From Hordeum vulgare subsp. vulgare (taxonomy: Eukaryota; Streptophyta; Magnoliopsida; Poales; Poaceae): a stretch of 64,000 nt of DNA. The notes under the pieces were generated by a model. The model was given only the letters and a program-made list of their open reading frames with translations. It had not been told where the DNA came from and made no database searches. Below, one piece after another: positions 13,195-24,493 of this stretch (positions are counted from its first letter, which is position 1; every line of letters begins with the position of its first letter). The position numbers and the translations under genes are program-made. The DNA is taken from contig NC_058519.1 of assembly GCF_904849725.1 (NCBI RefSeq), positions 537,672,316 to 537,736,315 of the forward strand, written 5' to 3'.

Positions 13195-15886
13195 ACTCCT
13201 GCTCGTCCTCGAGTAGGGAAGTGATAAAGAATGAATTTTTGATGTGGAATGCTACCTAGCATAGTTGTCCTTTGCAACTTATTTCACGTGGCATGAATGT
13301 TCAGATCCGTAAGATTCAAAACAATAGTTTGCGATTGACATGAAAACAATAATACTTCAATCAAACTAGCAAAGTAATCATGAACTTTCAAAATAACAAG
13401 GCCAAAGAAAGTTATCCCTACAAAATCATATAGTGCGGCTATGCTCCATCATCCTCACACAACTAATGTAAATCATGCACAACCCCGGTATTGGCCAAGT
13501 AATTGTTTTCGCACTCTTACTTTCTCAAACTTTTTATAACTATCACGCAATACATGAGCGCGAGCCATGGATATAGCACTATAGGTGGAATAGAGTGTGG
13601 TGGTGGTTGTGAGACAAAAAGGAGGAGATAGTCACATTGACTCGGCGTATAAAAAGGCTATGGAGATGCCCATTAATAGATATCAATGTGAATGAGTAGG
13701 GATTGCCATACAAGAGATGCACTAGAGCTATAAGTATGTGAAAGCTCAAAAGGAAAACTAGTGGGTGTGCATCCAACTTGCTTGCTCACGAAGACCTAGG
13801 GCAATTTTGAGGAAGCCCATCATTGGAATATACAAGCCAAGTTATATAATGAAGATTCCCACTAGCATATGGTAGTGACAAAGCAAGAAGCTCTAAATCA
13901 TGAAGAACATGGTGCTATCATGAAGCACAAGTGTGGAAAAAGATAGTAGCATTGTCCCTTCTCTCTTTTTCTCTCTTTTCTCTTTTTTTCATTTGGGCTC
14001 TTAGGCCTCTTTTTTTCTTTTCTTTTCTTTTATCTTTTTTTTGTTTTGTTTTTGGGCTCTTTGGCCTCTTTTTTTTATTTCCTCGCATGGTACAATGCTC
14101 TAATAATGATGATCATCACACTTTTATTTTCTCACAGCTCAAAGATCACAATGATGATGACTCCATAGGAAATATCTCCGGCAGTGTACCGGGATGTGCA
14201 ACGATCTAGCATGGCGTATGACGTTGAAACATCTCGCTAGCTGTCTTACGATCATGCAATGGCAATATGAGAGTGACGGCACAAGCCATGCGATGGAACG
14301 GTGGGAGTTGCATGGCAATATATCTCGGAATGGCTATGACAATGCCATAGTAGGTAGATATGGTGGCTGTTTTGAGGAAGGAATTTGGTGGGTTTGTGCA
14401 CCGGCGAGAATTGCGCGGTACTAGAGAGGCTAGCAATGGTGGAAGGTGAAGGTGCATCTATACCATGGGCTCTCATTAGTCATGAAGAACTCACATACTT
14501 GTTGTGAAAGTTTTTATTAGTAGTCGAAACAAAGTGCTAAACGCATACTCCGAGGGGAAGGGTTGGTAGGTGTAAACCATCGTGCGATCCCGACCTCAAC
14601 ACAAAGGATGACAATCAATAGATCAATTATGCTCCGACTTCCTAACATAGCGGTTCACCATACGTGCATGCTACAGGAATCACTAACTTCAACACAAGTA
14701 TTCCTAGATTCACAACACCCTACTAACATAACTCTTAATATTACCAAATCCATGTCTCAAAACTATTTGAGAGGAATCAGAACTTCTCTTTCTACTCAAT
14801 GCACATGAAGATGGAGGTTTTTGCATCGTCTTTGGGTATCTATCACTTTTGGGACTACTTTCATAGCATAAGCCAACTACCAAATCACGCACCATCGTGC
14901 TCTAAAAGATATAAGTGAGGCACATAGAGCAAAAGTATCTAACTCAAAAGATATAAGTGAAGCACTATGAGCATTCTAGCAAAAATCACGATGAGTGCAT
15001 GTCTCTCTCTCTCTCTCAAAGAGGTGTGCAGCAAGGATGATTGTGACACAACAAAAAGAAAATACTCCTAAGATACAAGATGCTCCAAGCGAAAACACAT
15101 ATCATGTGGTGAATAAAAATATAGCTCCAAGTGATGTTATCGGTGGATTGAAGACGAAAGAGGGGATGCCTTCCCGGAGCATCCCCAAGCTTAGGCTTTT
15201 TGGTGTCCTTGCATTTGGCTTGGGATTCCTTGGGCATTCCCAAGCTTGAGCTCTTTCCACTCCTTATCTCTTTGTCCATGAGAACATCACCCAAAACTTG
15301 AAAACTTCACAACACAAAACTTAAACAGAAACTCGTGATAACATTAGCACAAGAAAACAAACTACCACTTCTTTTGGTACTGTAGAAAACTTGAATTCCA
15401 TCTATATTGGTGTTGGGATACTGTATTCTCACTTTTCCATGGCTAGTACCCCCGATACTAACCATAGTTTCATCAAAACAAGCAACCAACTCAACAAAAA
15501 CAGAATCTGTCAAAAACAGACCAGTCTGTAGCAATCTGTATACTTCGTATACTTCTGGTACCTCAAAAAATCTGAAACATCACGAAGGCCTGGGCAAAAA
15601 TCATATCAATCAGCATCAAAAAGAATCAACTTAAAATCTCTTTCTGAATAAAAATGAAAAATCATCTCGTGAGCGAAAAGTTTCTGTCTTTTTCCAGCAA
15701 GATCAAACAACCATTACCAAGACTAGTCATAAAGGCTTTGCTTGGCTCAAACACAAAAAACACAATCACAACAGAATTATGAAAGTGTGGACGCAACAAA
15801 ACAGAAAGAAAAATATAACTTCATTGGGTTGCCTCCCAACAAGCGCTATTGTTTAACGCCCTTAGCTAGGCATAAAAGCGATAGAA
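13195..15886 (-). other. Element B 3' internal region, non-coding
   Basis: About 2.7 kb collinear with 5534-8214 of element A and without pol motifs. It holds a pyrimidine-rich low-complexity patch at about 13950-14080. Short frames here are unconvincing. Confidence 0.6.
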
Positions 15887-17029
15887 TCACATATCGTCGT
15901 CTTTGGTATTCAAACCATAAGTGGCCCTCATCATGGATTCATAAGGCAATCTTATTTTCTTTTTAGGAAAGTGCTCCATGCTCTTTCTCAAAGGAAATTG
16001 AAATCTAATATTCCCTTTCTTCATATCGATGATAGCACCGATAGTCCTTAGGAAAGGTCTACCAAGAATAATAGGGCATGTAGGATTGCAATCAATGTCA
16101 AGCACAATGAAATCCACGGGTACATAGTTCCTATTTTCAATAATAAGAACATCATTGATCCTTCCCATGGGTTTCTTGACAGTAGAATCAGCAAGATGCA
16201 AATTAAGAGAACACTCTTCAATCTCATTAAAACCCAGAACATCACATAAAGACTTTGGAATCGCAGAAACACTAGCACCCAAATCACACAAAGCATTGCA
16301 CTCATAGTTTTTGATTTTGATTTTGATGGTAGGTTCCCACTCATCATGAAGCTTTCTAGGGATAGAGACTTCCAATTCAAGTTTCTTTTCAAGAGATTTT
16401 ATCATAGCTTCGACGATATGATCGGTAAAGGCCTTGTTTTGGCTATAAGCGTGTGGAGAGTTCAACATGGATTGCATCAAGGAAATGCATTCAATCAAGG
16501 AGAAACTATCATAATTGAATTCCTTGAAATCCATGGTAGTAATTTCATTACTACTCAAAGTTTTAACATCTTTTACTCCACTTTTAATGCTTTTAGCATC
16601 AAGATAGATGGACTCCGAATCATTGGGGCACTTTTCAACCAAAGTGGATTCATATCCAGCCCCATAAGCATTAGGTTTGACACAAGAAAACAAAGATTCA
16701 ATGGGAGTCACACCAAGAACTTTAAGATCTTCGTGATTCTCATCACGAGTTTCACGTTTAGCAACCATTTTATTGACTAAAGTAGCTTGCTTATCAGAAA
16801 TCTGGCCCACTAGCTTTTCAAGACGAGCAAACTGAGAATTTAACGCAAGAAGTTCTTTGGCCATACCATCAACTTCTCTACTCATAAAAGCTAGAAAAGA
16901 ACTTTGCTCCTGCAGCTCTCTACGGAAGTAACTATTATATTCAAACTGTGTAGACATGAAGCCTTTAACACTAGTTTCAATCTCTTCTAACTTCGCAAAG
17001 TGAGCATCAAAATCCCTTAGTGGGGCCAT
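15887..17029 (-). CDS. Element B gag-protease-like protein (380 aa)
   Basis: The frame is open further upstream, but I choose the ATG at 17027-17029. Upstream codons read through the leader (a low-complexity Phe/Leu/Cys-rich stretch), while homology-like, charged coiled-coil sequence begins with MAPLRDFDAHFAKLEEIE. Residues 1-110 look helical and gag-like. Around residue 249 is the retropepsin-like core CDLGASVSAIP, followed by ILGRPFLRTIGA, which matches the second conserved strand of clan AA proteases. The catalytic motif is DLG rather than DTG/DSG. No zinc knuckle, RT, RNase H or integrase follows. The uninterrupted frame in B compared with the nonsense-broken copy in A suggests B is younger or was kept longer under selection. 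Function as gag plus protease is inferred. Confidence 0.8.
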   Translation of the reverse strand: MAPLRDFDAHFAKLEEIETSVKGFMSTQFEYNSYFRRELQEQSSFLAFMSREVDGMAKELLALNSQFARLEKLVGQISDKQATLVNKMVAKRETRDENHEDLKVLGVTPIESLFSCVKPNAYGAGYESTLVEKCPNDSESIYLDAKSIKSGVKDVKTLSSNEITTMDFKEFNYDSFSLIECISLMQSMLNSPHAYSQNKAFTDHIVEAMIKSLEKKLELEVSIPRKLHDEWEPTIKIKIKNYECNALCDLGASVSAIPKSLCDVLGFNEIEECSLNLHLADSTVKKPMGRINDVLIIENRNYVPVDFIVLDIDCNPTCPIILGRPFLRTIGAIIDMKKGNIRFQFPLRKSMEHFPKKKIRLPYESMMRATYGLNTKDDDM

Positions 17030-17233
17030 TCGGGTTTTAGCAGGCAAGCAAGCACACAAGCAAACAAAGAGCAAGCGAGAAAAAGGCAAACGAAAAGGCG
17101 AATGAAAAAGGCAAACGAAAAAGGCAAATTGGTGAAGTTGGGAGAGGAAAATGAGAGGCAACTGGCAAACAAAGTAGATGCAAGAGATGAGTTTGCGACA
17201 CCTACTTGGATGAGTTCTTGACTTGATCTTCCT

Positions 17234-17250
17234 CCACGGCAACGGAGCCA
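17234..17250 (-). other. Element B primer-binding site
   Basis: On minus this reads TGGCTCCGTTGCCGTGG, two bases off the tRNA-Asp complement seen in element A, placed 10 bases after the 5' LTR end. Confidence 0.65.
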
Positions 17251-17260
17251 GAAATTCTTC

Positions 17261-18815
17261 TCCTGCGGCAACAAAAGTCCTTCCTTGGCGCTAGGAATTC
17301 TTATTGTTACTTCTCTGGTTTGCGTCGGTTTTTCCCTTGAAGAGGAAAGGGTGATGCAGCACAGGAGCAGTAAGTATTTCCCTCAGTTTGAGAACCAAGG
17401 TATCGATCCAGAAGGAGGGCCTCGTCAAGTCCAAAGTACGTGCGCAAACACAAACAAGCTTGCACCCCACGCTTCAAAGGGGTTGTCAATCCCTTCAAGA
17501 TTGTTTGCAAAGTGAGATCTGAAGGCGGAAAGTGCAACGAAGTGAAAAGTGTAAGGCTGAAAATATGGTGTGGAGTAGACCCTGGGGGCCATAATGTTCA
17601 CTAGAGGATTCTCTCATAATAGCAAATATCACGGTGGGTGAACAAATCACTGCCGAGCAATTCATAGAACCGCGCAAAGTAATGACGATATCTAAGGCAA
17701 TGATCATACATATAGGCATCACGTCCGAGACAAGTAGACCGATACTTTCTGCATCTACTACTATTACTCCACACATCGACCGCTATCCAGCATGCATCTA
17801 GTGTATTGAGTTCATGACGAACAAAGTAACGCCTTAAGCAAGATGACATGATGTAGAGGGATAATCTCAAACCAATGATGAAAACCCCATCTTTTTACCC
17901 TTGATGGCAACAACACGATGCGTGCCTCGCTACCCCTTCTGTCACTGGGTGAGGTCACCGCACGGTATGAACCCAAAACCAAGCACTTCTCCCATTGCAA
18001 CAATCATAGATCTAGTTGGCCAGACAAAACCCACAACTCGAAGAGAATTACAAGGATATGAAATCATGCATAAGAGAGATCAGAAGAAACTCAAATAAGA
18101 TTCATAGATAATCTGATCATAAATCCACAATTCATCGGATCTCGACAAACTCACCGCAAAAGAAGATTACATCGGATAGATCTCCATGAAGATCATGGAG
18201 AACTTTGTATTGAAGATCCAAGAGAGAGAAGAAGCCATCTAGTTACTAGTTATGGACCCGTAGGTCTATGGTGAACTACTCACGCATCATCGGAGAGGTC
18301 ATGGTGCTGATGAAGAAGCCCTCCGTGTCTGAATCCCCCCTCCGGCAGGGCACCAGAACGTGCCCCAGATGGTATCTTGTGGAGACAGAAGCTTGCGGCG
18401 GCGGAAAAGTATTTTCGATGATCTCCTGATTTTTTTGGGATTTTTAGGGAATTTATAGGCGCAACCCCTAGGTCAGGGGACGCTTAGGGGGCCCACAAGC
18501 CTGGATGGCACGGCCTCCCCCTGGTCGCGGGGTGGGGGCTTGTGGGGCCCCTGAGGCTCCCGTGCCTTGGCTCTCAAGCTTCCCGATCTTCTTCCGTTCC
18601 AGAAAAAATCTTTTCGGGGATTTTCTTCCGTTTGGACTCCGTTTCAAAATCTCCTCTAAAAGGGGTCAAAACATGGAAAAAACAGAAACTGGCACTTGGC
18701 ACTGAGTTAATAAGTTAGTCCCAAAAAATATATAAAAGGCATGCAAAACATCCAAAGTTTGACAAGATAATAGCATGAAACCATAAAAAATTATAGATAC
18801 GTTGGAGACGTATCA
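17261..18815 (-). repeat. Element B 5' LTR
   Basis: 1555 bp; the plus-strand right end is GAGACGTATCA. A TATAAATT on minus lies at about 18450-18457. The TSD AGGGC follows at 18816-18820. Confidence 0.9.
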
Positions 18816-19685
18816 AGGGCGCGTGCGACAGTGAGAGAGCACCACGGCTCCGATCCGATGCACGAGGGGCACGAGGCCAACGTCACGGAGCTCCAGGACA
18901 CGTAGGCAAAGTGCCGGAGGCACGGTGGACGCGAGCTCAGCTTGGCGCAACCATGGTTGTGCTCGGCCGAGAAAGAAACAGGGGGAAGGAAGGCACGGGA
19001 GGGGGCAACTAAGGCTCTAGGGTTTGCGGGGGTGAGAGAGAGAGGTTGGGCTTGTTCTTATCCACCTGAGGTGCTCGAAGTCCCCGCGCGAGCGCCGGCT
19101 GCCATGGCACGCCTAGCCTTCTCCTGTCGCTGGCACAAGGAAGGATAAAGGCTGGCGCTGGTGGTGTGGCCCAGCCTGTAGCACTTGGGCCTCACTGCCC
19201 AGCAGCCTTTTCCTTTTTATTTCATTTTTAGTTTCTCTTTTATGTTTTATTTATTTTTATTAATAATTATATTTAGCAAAAACGTGTGACATGGTCCACT
19301 AAATACCTTGCAATGTTGTGCATGGCCACACACAATTTGAGGATTATTTGAATCATTTTTGAAATATCCATTGAATTTGAAGTGCTTTAAATTGAAATAT
19401 GGTTATGTTATTGAAGGTGGGGGTCCACACAAATGGTTTGGTGATGTTGTTTTCCATAACATCAATTGTTTTGGGATTTTTAATAAGTGTGCAACAATTT
19501 TTCCACAATGTTTGAGGATTTATTTTATCACATTGAATTTAAATCCCTTTTATTGGTGGGATTTGAAATGAGATTTGAATTCCAATGTGATCAACCACTC
19601 TTTTGCAAAATATTTTAGCTTAAATCAAGGTGATTAGTGTAGCTTGATTAAGGGGGACACTCTAGCATAATCCCGGGATGTCACA
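18816..19685 (-). repeat. H1 5' LTR, segment 1 of 3 (U3 start)
   Basis: It begins with the second element B TSD copy and ends ATCCCGGGATGTCACA, the outer terminus of the H1 LTR. It is AT-rich at 19200-19620 and has no gene. Confidence 0.72.
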
Positions 19686-20094
19686 TCCATCTAGCCCACG
19701 GAATGTGAGTTCTCGCGGAATTGTCATGAGGTCAAAGAGGAGGATGCACACGTTGAGCAAGTTCAGTAAGATTTACGATTTCAGCAAGTTCAGTTATCCT
19801 TAGTTCAGTGAGTTCACTGAGTGCAAATAAAATTAATTCTAGGGGTTGTACAAAAAGGCAGCACGCATTGCCCTCAAATGTTGTACATCACTGACAAAGG
19901 ACCCATGTATGCCACACATCACCGACTACACTCGCATTCAAATGGTGTGACTGTATTTGCACCAAATGACAAGTTTGATGACTAAAAAAACGTATTTTGA
20001 AAGATCTAGCACCAAAGTGCACACCTGATGCAAGTTGAGTGATCACTAGTGATATTACCTCTTGCGGAAAACATTTTTTGCCTCTCTTTGACGA
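19686..20094. other. Unassigned intergenic DNA
   Basis: I see no gene. AGTTCAGT recurs three times near 19765-19815. The segment may be the pre-insertion flank of H1. Confidence 0.4.
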
Positions 20095-22870
20095 GCCCCA
20101 TCCCTTCCCACCTCATCTAATCTAAGAAAATAGGAGGAATAAACATAGGAAACACAACATGGCTGAGCTGGTTGGCCTTAACGGTGTTATGACAACTACT
20201 CAGGTTATGTTAGATGTTGCTACTCTTTCTTACAAAAGTATTTTTGGCTTTGCACCTAAGCCCGATATTCATTTAGATACCGACTTTTGGTCAGATAAAG
20301 AATTGGTCTCTAATTTGGAGAGAGAATAATTAAAAAAAATCCTTTTTCGAGGAGGGAATTAAACATGCATCATGAGCTCATATGCATTTGGAGCTCCTGG
20401 TCCTAATGACCTTTCCTTTCTATTTTATCAAAAGTTTTGGGACATTATCAAGGATGACTTTATGTGGATGGTGAGATATTTTGAAGCTTGGAAACTAGAT
20501 ATTTATAGATTGAACAATGCTATTATTACTCTTATCCCTAAAGTTCCTCAAGCTAGGGAGATGAAAAACTTTAGACCTATTAGTTTGAGAAATTGTGCTG
20601 TCAAAATATTTTCCAAATCTATGACTACAAGAGTCTCTCCTCTTTGTGAAAAACTTATTTCCATGAATCAAACTACTTCTATCAAAGGGAGATTCATTCT
20701 TCAAAGAGTTTTGATGGCCCATTAAGTTATTCATGAGGTTCGTAAATTTGGCTTTGGGGTGTTGATCTTGAAATTAGACTATCAAAAGGCATATGATAGA
20801 GTGAGCTGGGACTTCCTTAAGGAGATGCTCCTTTCTAGGATTTTTTGTGAAAAGTGGGTTGGTTGGGTGTTTAGTACATTATACGAGGGGACCGTTTAGG
20901 TCAGGATTAATGATACTAATGGACAACATTTTATAAGAGAAAAAGGTCTTAAGCAAGGTGACCCTCACTCGCCATTGCTTTCTAATCTAGTGGCTGGTGT
21001 TTTACTAAAATGTTGTCCAAAGCTGCTAACAATGGTCTGGTTGCTGGTCTACTTCCTCATGTTATTCCTGGGTGAGTGATTAGTCTACAATATGCCGATG
21101 ACACCATATTATTCATTGAAGACTCCATTGACTATGCTAGAAACTTGAAATTGATTCCGACTTGTTTTAAAAATTGTCTGAACTTAAAATAAACTTTCAT
21201 AAAAGTGATCTCCACACTCTTCATGTTTGTGAGGAGATGTCCAAAGAGTTTGCTTAAATTTCCGGTTGTTTGTTTGGGGATTTCCCCTTTAAATATTTAG
21301 GGGTTCCTCTTCACTATAAGAAGTTGAGGAGGGAGGACCTGCAACCTATCATTAATAGGATTATCAAATGCATTGTTGGTTGTCTAGGTAGGAATCTTCC
21401 CTACAGAGGCAAACTAATTCTTTTATCTACATGTGTTGCCAGCATCCCTATGTTATGTCAATCATGAAATTTCCTAAATGGGCCATTGATGCCATCACGT
21501 GAGAGATGTCTCATTTCGTTTGGGGGAATGCGGGAGAGACCATAAATATCATCTAGCTAACTAGGATATGGTGGCTAGGAGAAAATAATTTGGTGATTTG
21601 GGGGTTCCCAACCTGAAGGAGTTTAATATGGCCCTGCTTGCTTCTTGGGGGAAAAGGTTCTATGATGGGGTTGACAAAGATTGGAAGAAAATTATATGTT
21701 ACAAGTATGGGGTAGACAAACCAATTTTTTTTTTGAGCTAAACCTGCTCTGGGTTCTCCATTTTGGAAAAGTGTGACTTGGGCTCTAGGGGCAGCAATTT
21801 ATTTTAAATGGACTTCTAGGATTGGAGAGAACTCCTGGCATGATATTTGGATTGGGGATTGATCTTTAAAAACATTTTTGGGGCCTTTTGAGATTTGTCA
21901 ACAGCAAGAGGCCTCTCTTGCTCAGGGTTGTGATGAGGATCAAGTGCATCTGAATTTTAGGAGATGTGTAGATGCTAGTTTGATGGATAGTTGGTTTAAA
22001 CTGACTGACTTGGTGAGATCCTTTAACCCCTGTTATGGATGTTTTTGTTTGGACTCTAGAATCATCTCGTAAATATACTAGGAAATCTTTGTATAGAATG
22101 AACAACTTTGGTGGCATATCTTTTGATATTAAAGACTGCATTTGGAGAATCAAAGTTCCTCCCAACATCCATGTATTTCTCTGGCTAGCATATTACAATA
22201 AATGCTTGACTATGGATAATTTAGCTAAACGAAGACATGTTGATGACTTGGCCTCTATGTTCTGTAGTGAACTTGAATCCATTCAACATTTATTATTTGA
22301 TGGCATTGTTGCTAAATAGATATGGTGTATTATATCTGAGGCATGTGGTATTTCTATACCTTGCTCTTTTGTTAACCTATCTAATCTCAGGAAGAGGAAA
22401 AAGCCTCGAAAGTCTACTAACATTATATCTTCTGCTACCTTGTGGGGCATATGGTTGCTTCGGAATGAATTTATCTTTCAGGAGGGGAGGTGGCGAAACG
22501 GGTTGTATCATGGATCTCGTGGGTTCTTTGATCAGGCAATGGAAAGTACTATGCTCGGACGCTCAGGGTGCTCTTCTTCTTCGATGCTTAAGGCTTTTGG
22601 ATCATCGAAGAGGCGAGTTGCTTAGGATTACATGGTAATGTTGGTAGATTTTGGCAAGGAGGTGGTGATTCTGATGCTAGTATTGTCTTATCTTTCACGT
22701 CCCTCCCTTGTCATGTTATGATTCAAAAGTTGTAATAGGGCAAGACTTGGTAGACCCTAGTTCTGATGGCTGCTACTCAGGTTATCCATCGAGAGCTACT
22801 CTGCATAACTCTGGTCTCGCTATGCCTTGGCTTTAATAAAAGTTGGGGCTTGGGGAGACCCCTCTCTTAT
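20095..22870 (+). pseudogene. 5'-truncated L1-type LINE, reverse transcriptase ORF with multiple disruptions
   Basis: Scattered frames translate to a plant L1 ORF2. There is an APGPNDLSF block at about 20390, then IPKV...NFRPISL, a KLDYQKAYDRVSWDFL block near 20775, and the catalytic YADD at 21091-21102. Downstream come the L1 thumb region and the C-terminal zf-RVT-like segment with WRIKVPPNIHVFLWL near 22140. The last frame ends about 22624. In-frame stops occur (for example after residue MAH near 20724 and in GTV*VRI near 20899), and there are frameshifts. No endonuclease domain is visible, so the copy is 5' truncated. The start is approximate, and I found neither a target duplication nor a clear poly(A) tail. 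Confidence 0.82.
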
Positions 22871-23260
22871 AAAATAAGAGAAATACATTTTGTCAAAATA
22901 ATAAGTAACACATGTGCGACAGTTATCAAGGCCCTATAGTTTGTGCAAAATTTAACATATTTAATTGGAAAACATTTACTTTCATCCGGTTGATTTCTTG
23001 CTCACGTAAACCCATTCTCTACTCGACACGTGTCGTGCTGGCCCACACACCGCTCTCCACCCTCCTTATCGCTTCACGCGATCCACAGGCCGCACAAACC
23101 ACACGTTTTCCTCTCCTTCATCCCCTACATTTTTCTCCCGCTCGTGGATCTCGCCATTTTTTTGCTCCGACAACTCATGCCCCGCCGTTGAGTAAAACTA
23201 GGGCGCTACTACAGGGAAGGGGGGAGAGTGTTGCACTAGAGCTTCGCTTGAGCCATTGGC
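22871..23260. other. Unassigned flank left of the 75-bp repeat
   Basis: C/T-rich single-copy-looking DNA (about 23040-23170) leading into the repeat. No gene is supported; the long frame starting at 22912 owes its length to the repeat. Confidence 0.4.
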
Positions 23261-23764
23261 GCTGCGTTGGAGCTCCGCCGAGGCTGCAATGGAGCTCGGT
23301 CAGGGTTGCCATGGAGCTTCGTCGGAGCTGCGTTGGACCTCGGGTGGGGCTGCAATGGAGCTCGGCCGGAGTTGCCATGGAGCTTCGTCGGAGCTGTTGG
23401 CGCTGCGTTGGAGCTCCGTCGAGGCTGCAATGGAGCTCGGCCGGGGTTGCCATGAAGCTGCATCGGAGCCGTCGGCGCTGCGTTGGAGCTCGGTCGGGGC
23501 TGCATTGGAGCTCAACCGGAGTTGCCATGGAGCTTCGTCAGAGCCGTCAACGTTGCATTGGAGCTCCGTCAGGGTTTCAATGGAACTCGACCGGAGTTAC
23601 AATGAAGCTTCATCGGACCTGTCGGCGTTGCGTTGGAGCTTCGTCGCGGCTGCAATGAAGCTTTGGCCGGAGCGTGGGTGTTGCGTTGAAGCTCCACCGG
23701 AGCTGCAATGGAGCTTGCCGGACGCCCTCGGTGCTGTGTTGGAGCTCTGTCGAGGCTTGAGTGG
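23261..23764. repeat. 75-bp higher-order tandem repeat built from 22-mers
   Basis: Units start at 23261, 23327, 23402, 23477, 23552 and 23627. Most are 75 bp: three related 22-mers (variants of GCTGCAATGGAGCTCGGTCG) plus a 9-bp linker. The first unit is 66 bp and lacks the linker. After 23700 the pattern decays. Because 75 is a multiple of 3 and the units lack stops in several frames, long spurious ORFs appear on both strands. Similar repeats occur inside grass DNA transposons, but I found no terminal inverted repeats here. Confidence 0.8.
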
Positions 23765-24191
23765 TGCTATGTTGAAGCTGATGTGCTCGCTGGTGCCGTG
23801 CGGCAGTTGTGATCCAACGGCCACCAGCGCGCTAATCCATGGGCTGAATAGAGTAAAAATCATCCGACCGATTCGTAGCAGCCCCCTATTTTATTTTAAA
23901 TTATGTGATCATGTATATATCTTATGTGAACATGTAGATATTGTTGCAATGTATTGACACTTTTGCTAGTCAAATGCCAAAGGGCATATAATCAAATCGC
24001 CCCTTCACTCACCCATCGATCCCCTCCAATCAACTCGTCACTTCGTGAGTCAGACGGCACCCGCCGTGCGCTGCTGGACGACGCACCCCACCCCGAGGTT
24101 GCCCGCGGTCGCGCGCCTCGCACGAACGATCATTGCAGCAACCCTTCCCCCGCACCTTCCATCGCCCCAACCCAGAGTCCCGCAAACCAAC
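23765..24191. other. Unassigned spacer between repeat and SINE
   Basis: AT-rich at 23870-23990, then GC-rich to 24190. No coding signal that I trust. The GC-rich part could belong to the upstream regulatory region of the U-box gene, split by the SINE. Confidence 0.35.
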
Positions 24192-24493
24192 CCTTGGTTG
24201 GATGGTTAGAAGGACTGTGGTATCCCATGTCCATCAGAGTTCAAGTCCTGGACTTGACGTTGGTGCTTGCATTTTCCTGGATTTATTCCAGGTCTTCCAA
24301 CGATGTGTTTCAGTGGGAGGAGACGTTTCCGTCGACAACGAAAGGGTTAGTGGCGACTTCGTCAATCTCAAGATGATGTGCCGGCTTAGTCTCTCGAAGG
24401 TGCTCATAGGAGTAGGGTGTGCGTGCGTGCGTTCATAGAAGTGAGTGTACGCTCGTGTACATAAACAACTTCGATTGTACTCTGTAAAAAAAA
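24192..24493 (+). mobile_element. Au-type SINE
   Basis: About 300 bp starting CCTTGGTTGGATGGTTAG. A tRNA-like A box (TGGTTAGAAGG, 24203-24213) and B box (GTTCAAGTCCT, about 24239-24250) are present, and a short A run ends it. The body (GTGGGAGGAGACGTTTCCGTC, TCTCAAGATGATGTGCCGG) matches what I know of the Au SINE of grasses. CAGAGTC occurs just upstream (24173-24179) and directly after the A run (24494-24500), consistent with a degenerate target duplication. It lies about 400 bp upstream of the U-box gene 5'UTR. Confidence 0.82.

Larger units (their letters stand above)
11621..18815 (-). mobile_element. Element B: complete non-autonomous Ty3/Gypsy retrotransposon with intact gag-protease ORF
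   Basis: 7.2 kb on minus, bounded by AGGGC duplications. LTRs are 11621-13178 (3' LTR) and 17261-18815 (5' LTR), about 1.56 kb each. The minus-strand LTR start TGATACGTCTCCAACG matches element A closely, as do the PBS type, the polypurine tract and the encoded protein, so A and B are one family. The inner edge of the 5' LTR reads TCCTGCGG at 17261 where the other LTR has TGCTGCGG, so that terminal dinucleotide has mutated. Only gag-protease is encoded; RT, RNase H and integrase are absent. Confidence 0.92.
1..19685 (-). mobile_element. Partial Ty3/Gypsy LTR retrotransposon (host H1): internal start plus 5' LTR, interrupted by elements A and B
   Basis: Read on the minus strand, the element starts at 19685 with TGTGACATCCCGGG. 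Its LTR ends at 1628, and a primer-binding site follows at 1613-1624. The LTR therefore has TG...CA termini (left end TGTGACGCCC, right end GGGATGTCACA). Two complete retrotransposons with perfect 5-bp duplications sit inside it. Removing them and one TSD copy each leaves an LTR of about 3851 bp (1628-2869, 9877-11620, 18821-19685), which is long for Gypsy. The 3' LTR lies left of the window. The flanking TSD on the right would be TCCAT (19686-19690). Superfamily is inferred from the initiator-Met PBS, the LTR ends and the general resemblance to Triticeae Gypsy LTRs; no diagnostic pol domain is in view. The family name is not assigned. Confidence 0.75.

Noticed and set aside
22912..23957. Frames of 248 and 233 codons that look like a repetitive protein gene
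   Set aside because: They come from the stop-free 75-bp tandem repeat; equally open frames exist on the other strand.
24192..24260. tRNA gene candidate
   Set aside because: A and B boxes are present, but there is no cloverleaf or anticodon arm, and the sequence continues into an Au SINE body with an A tail.
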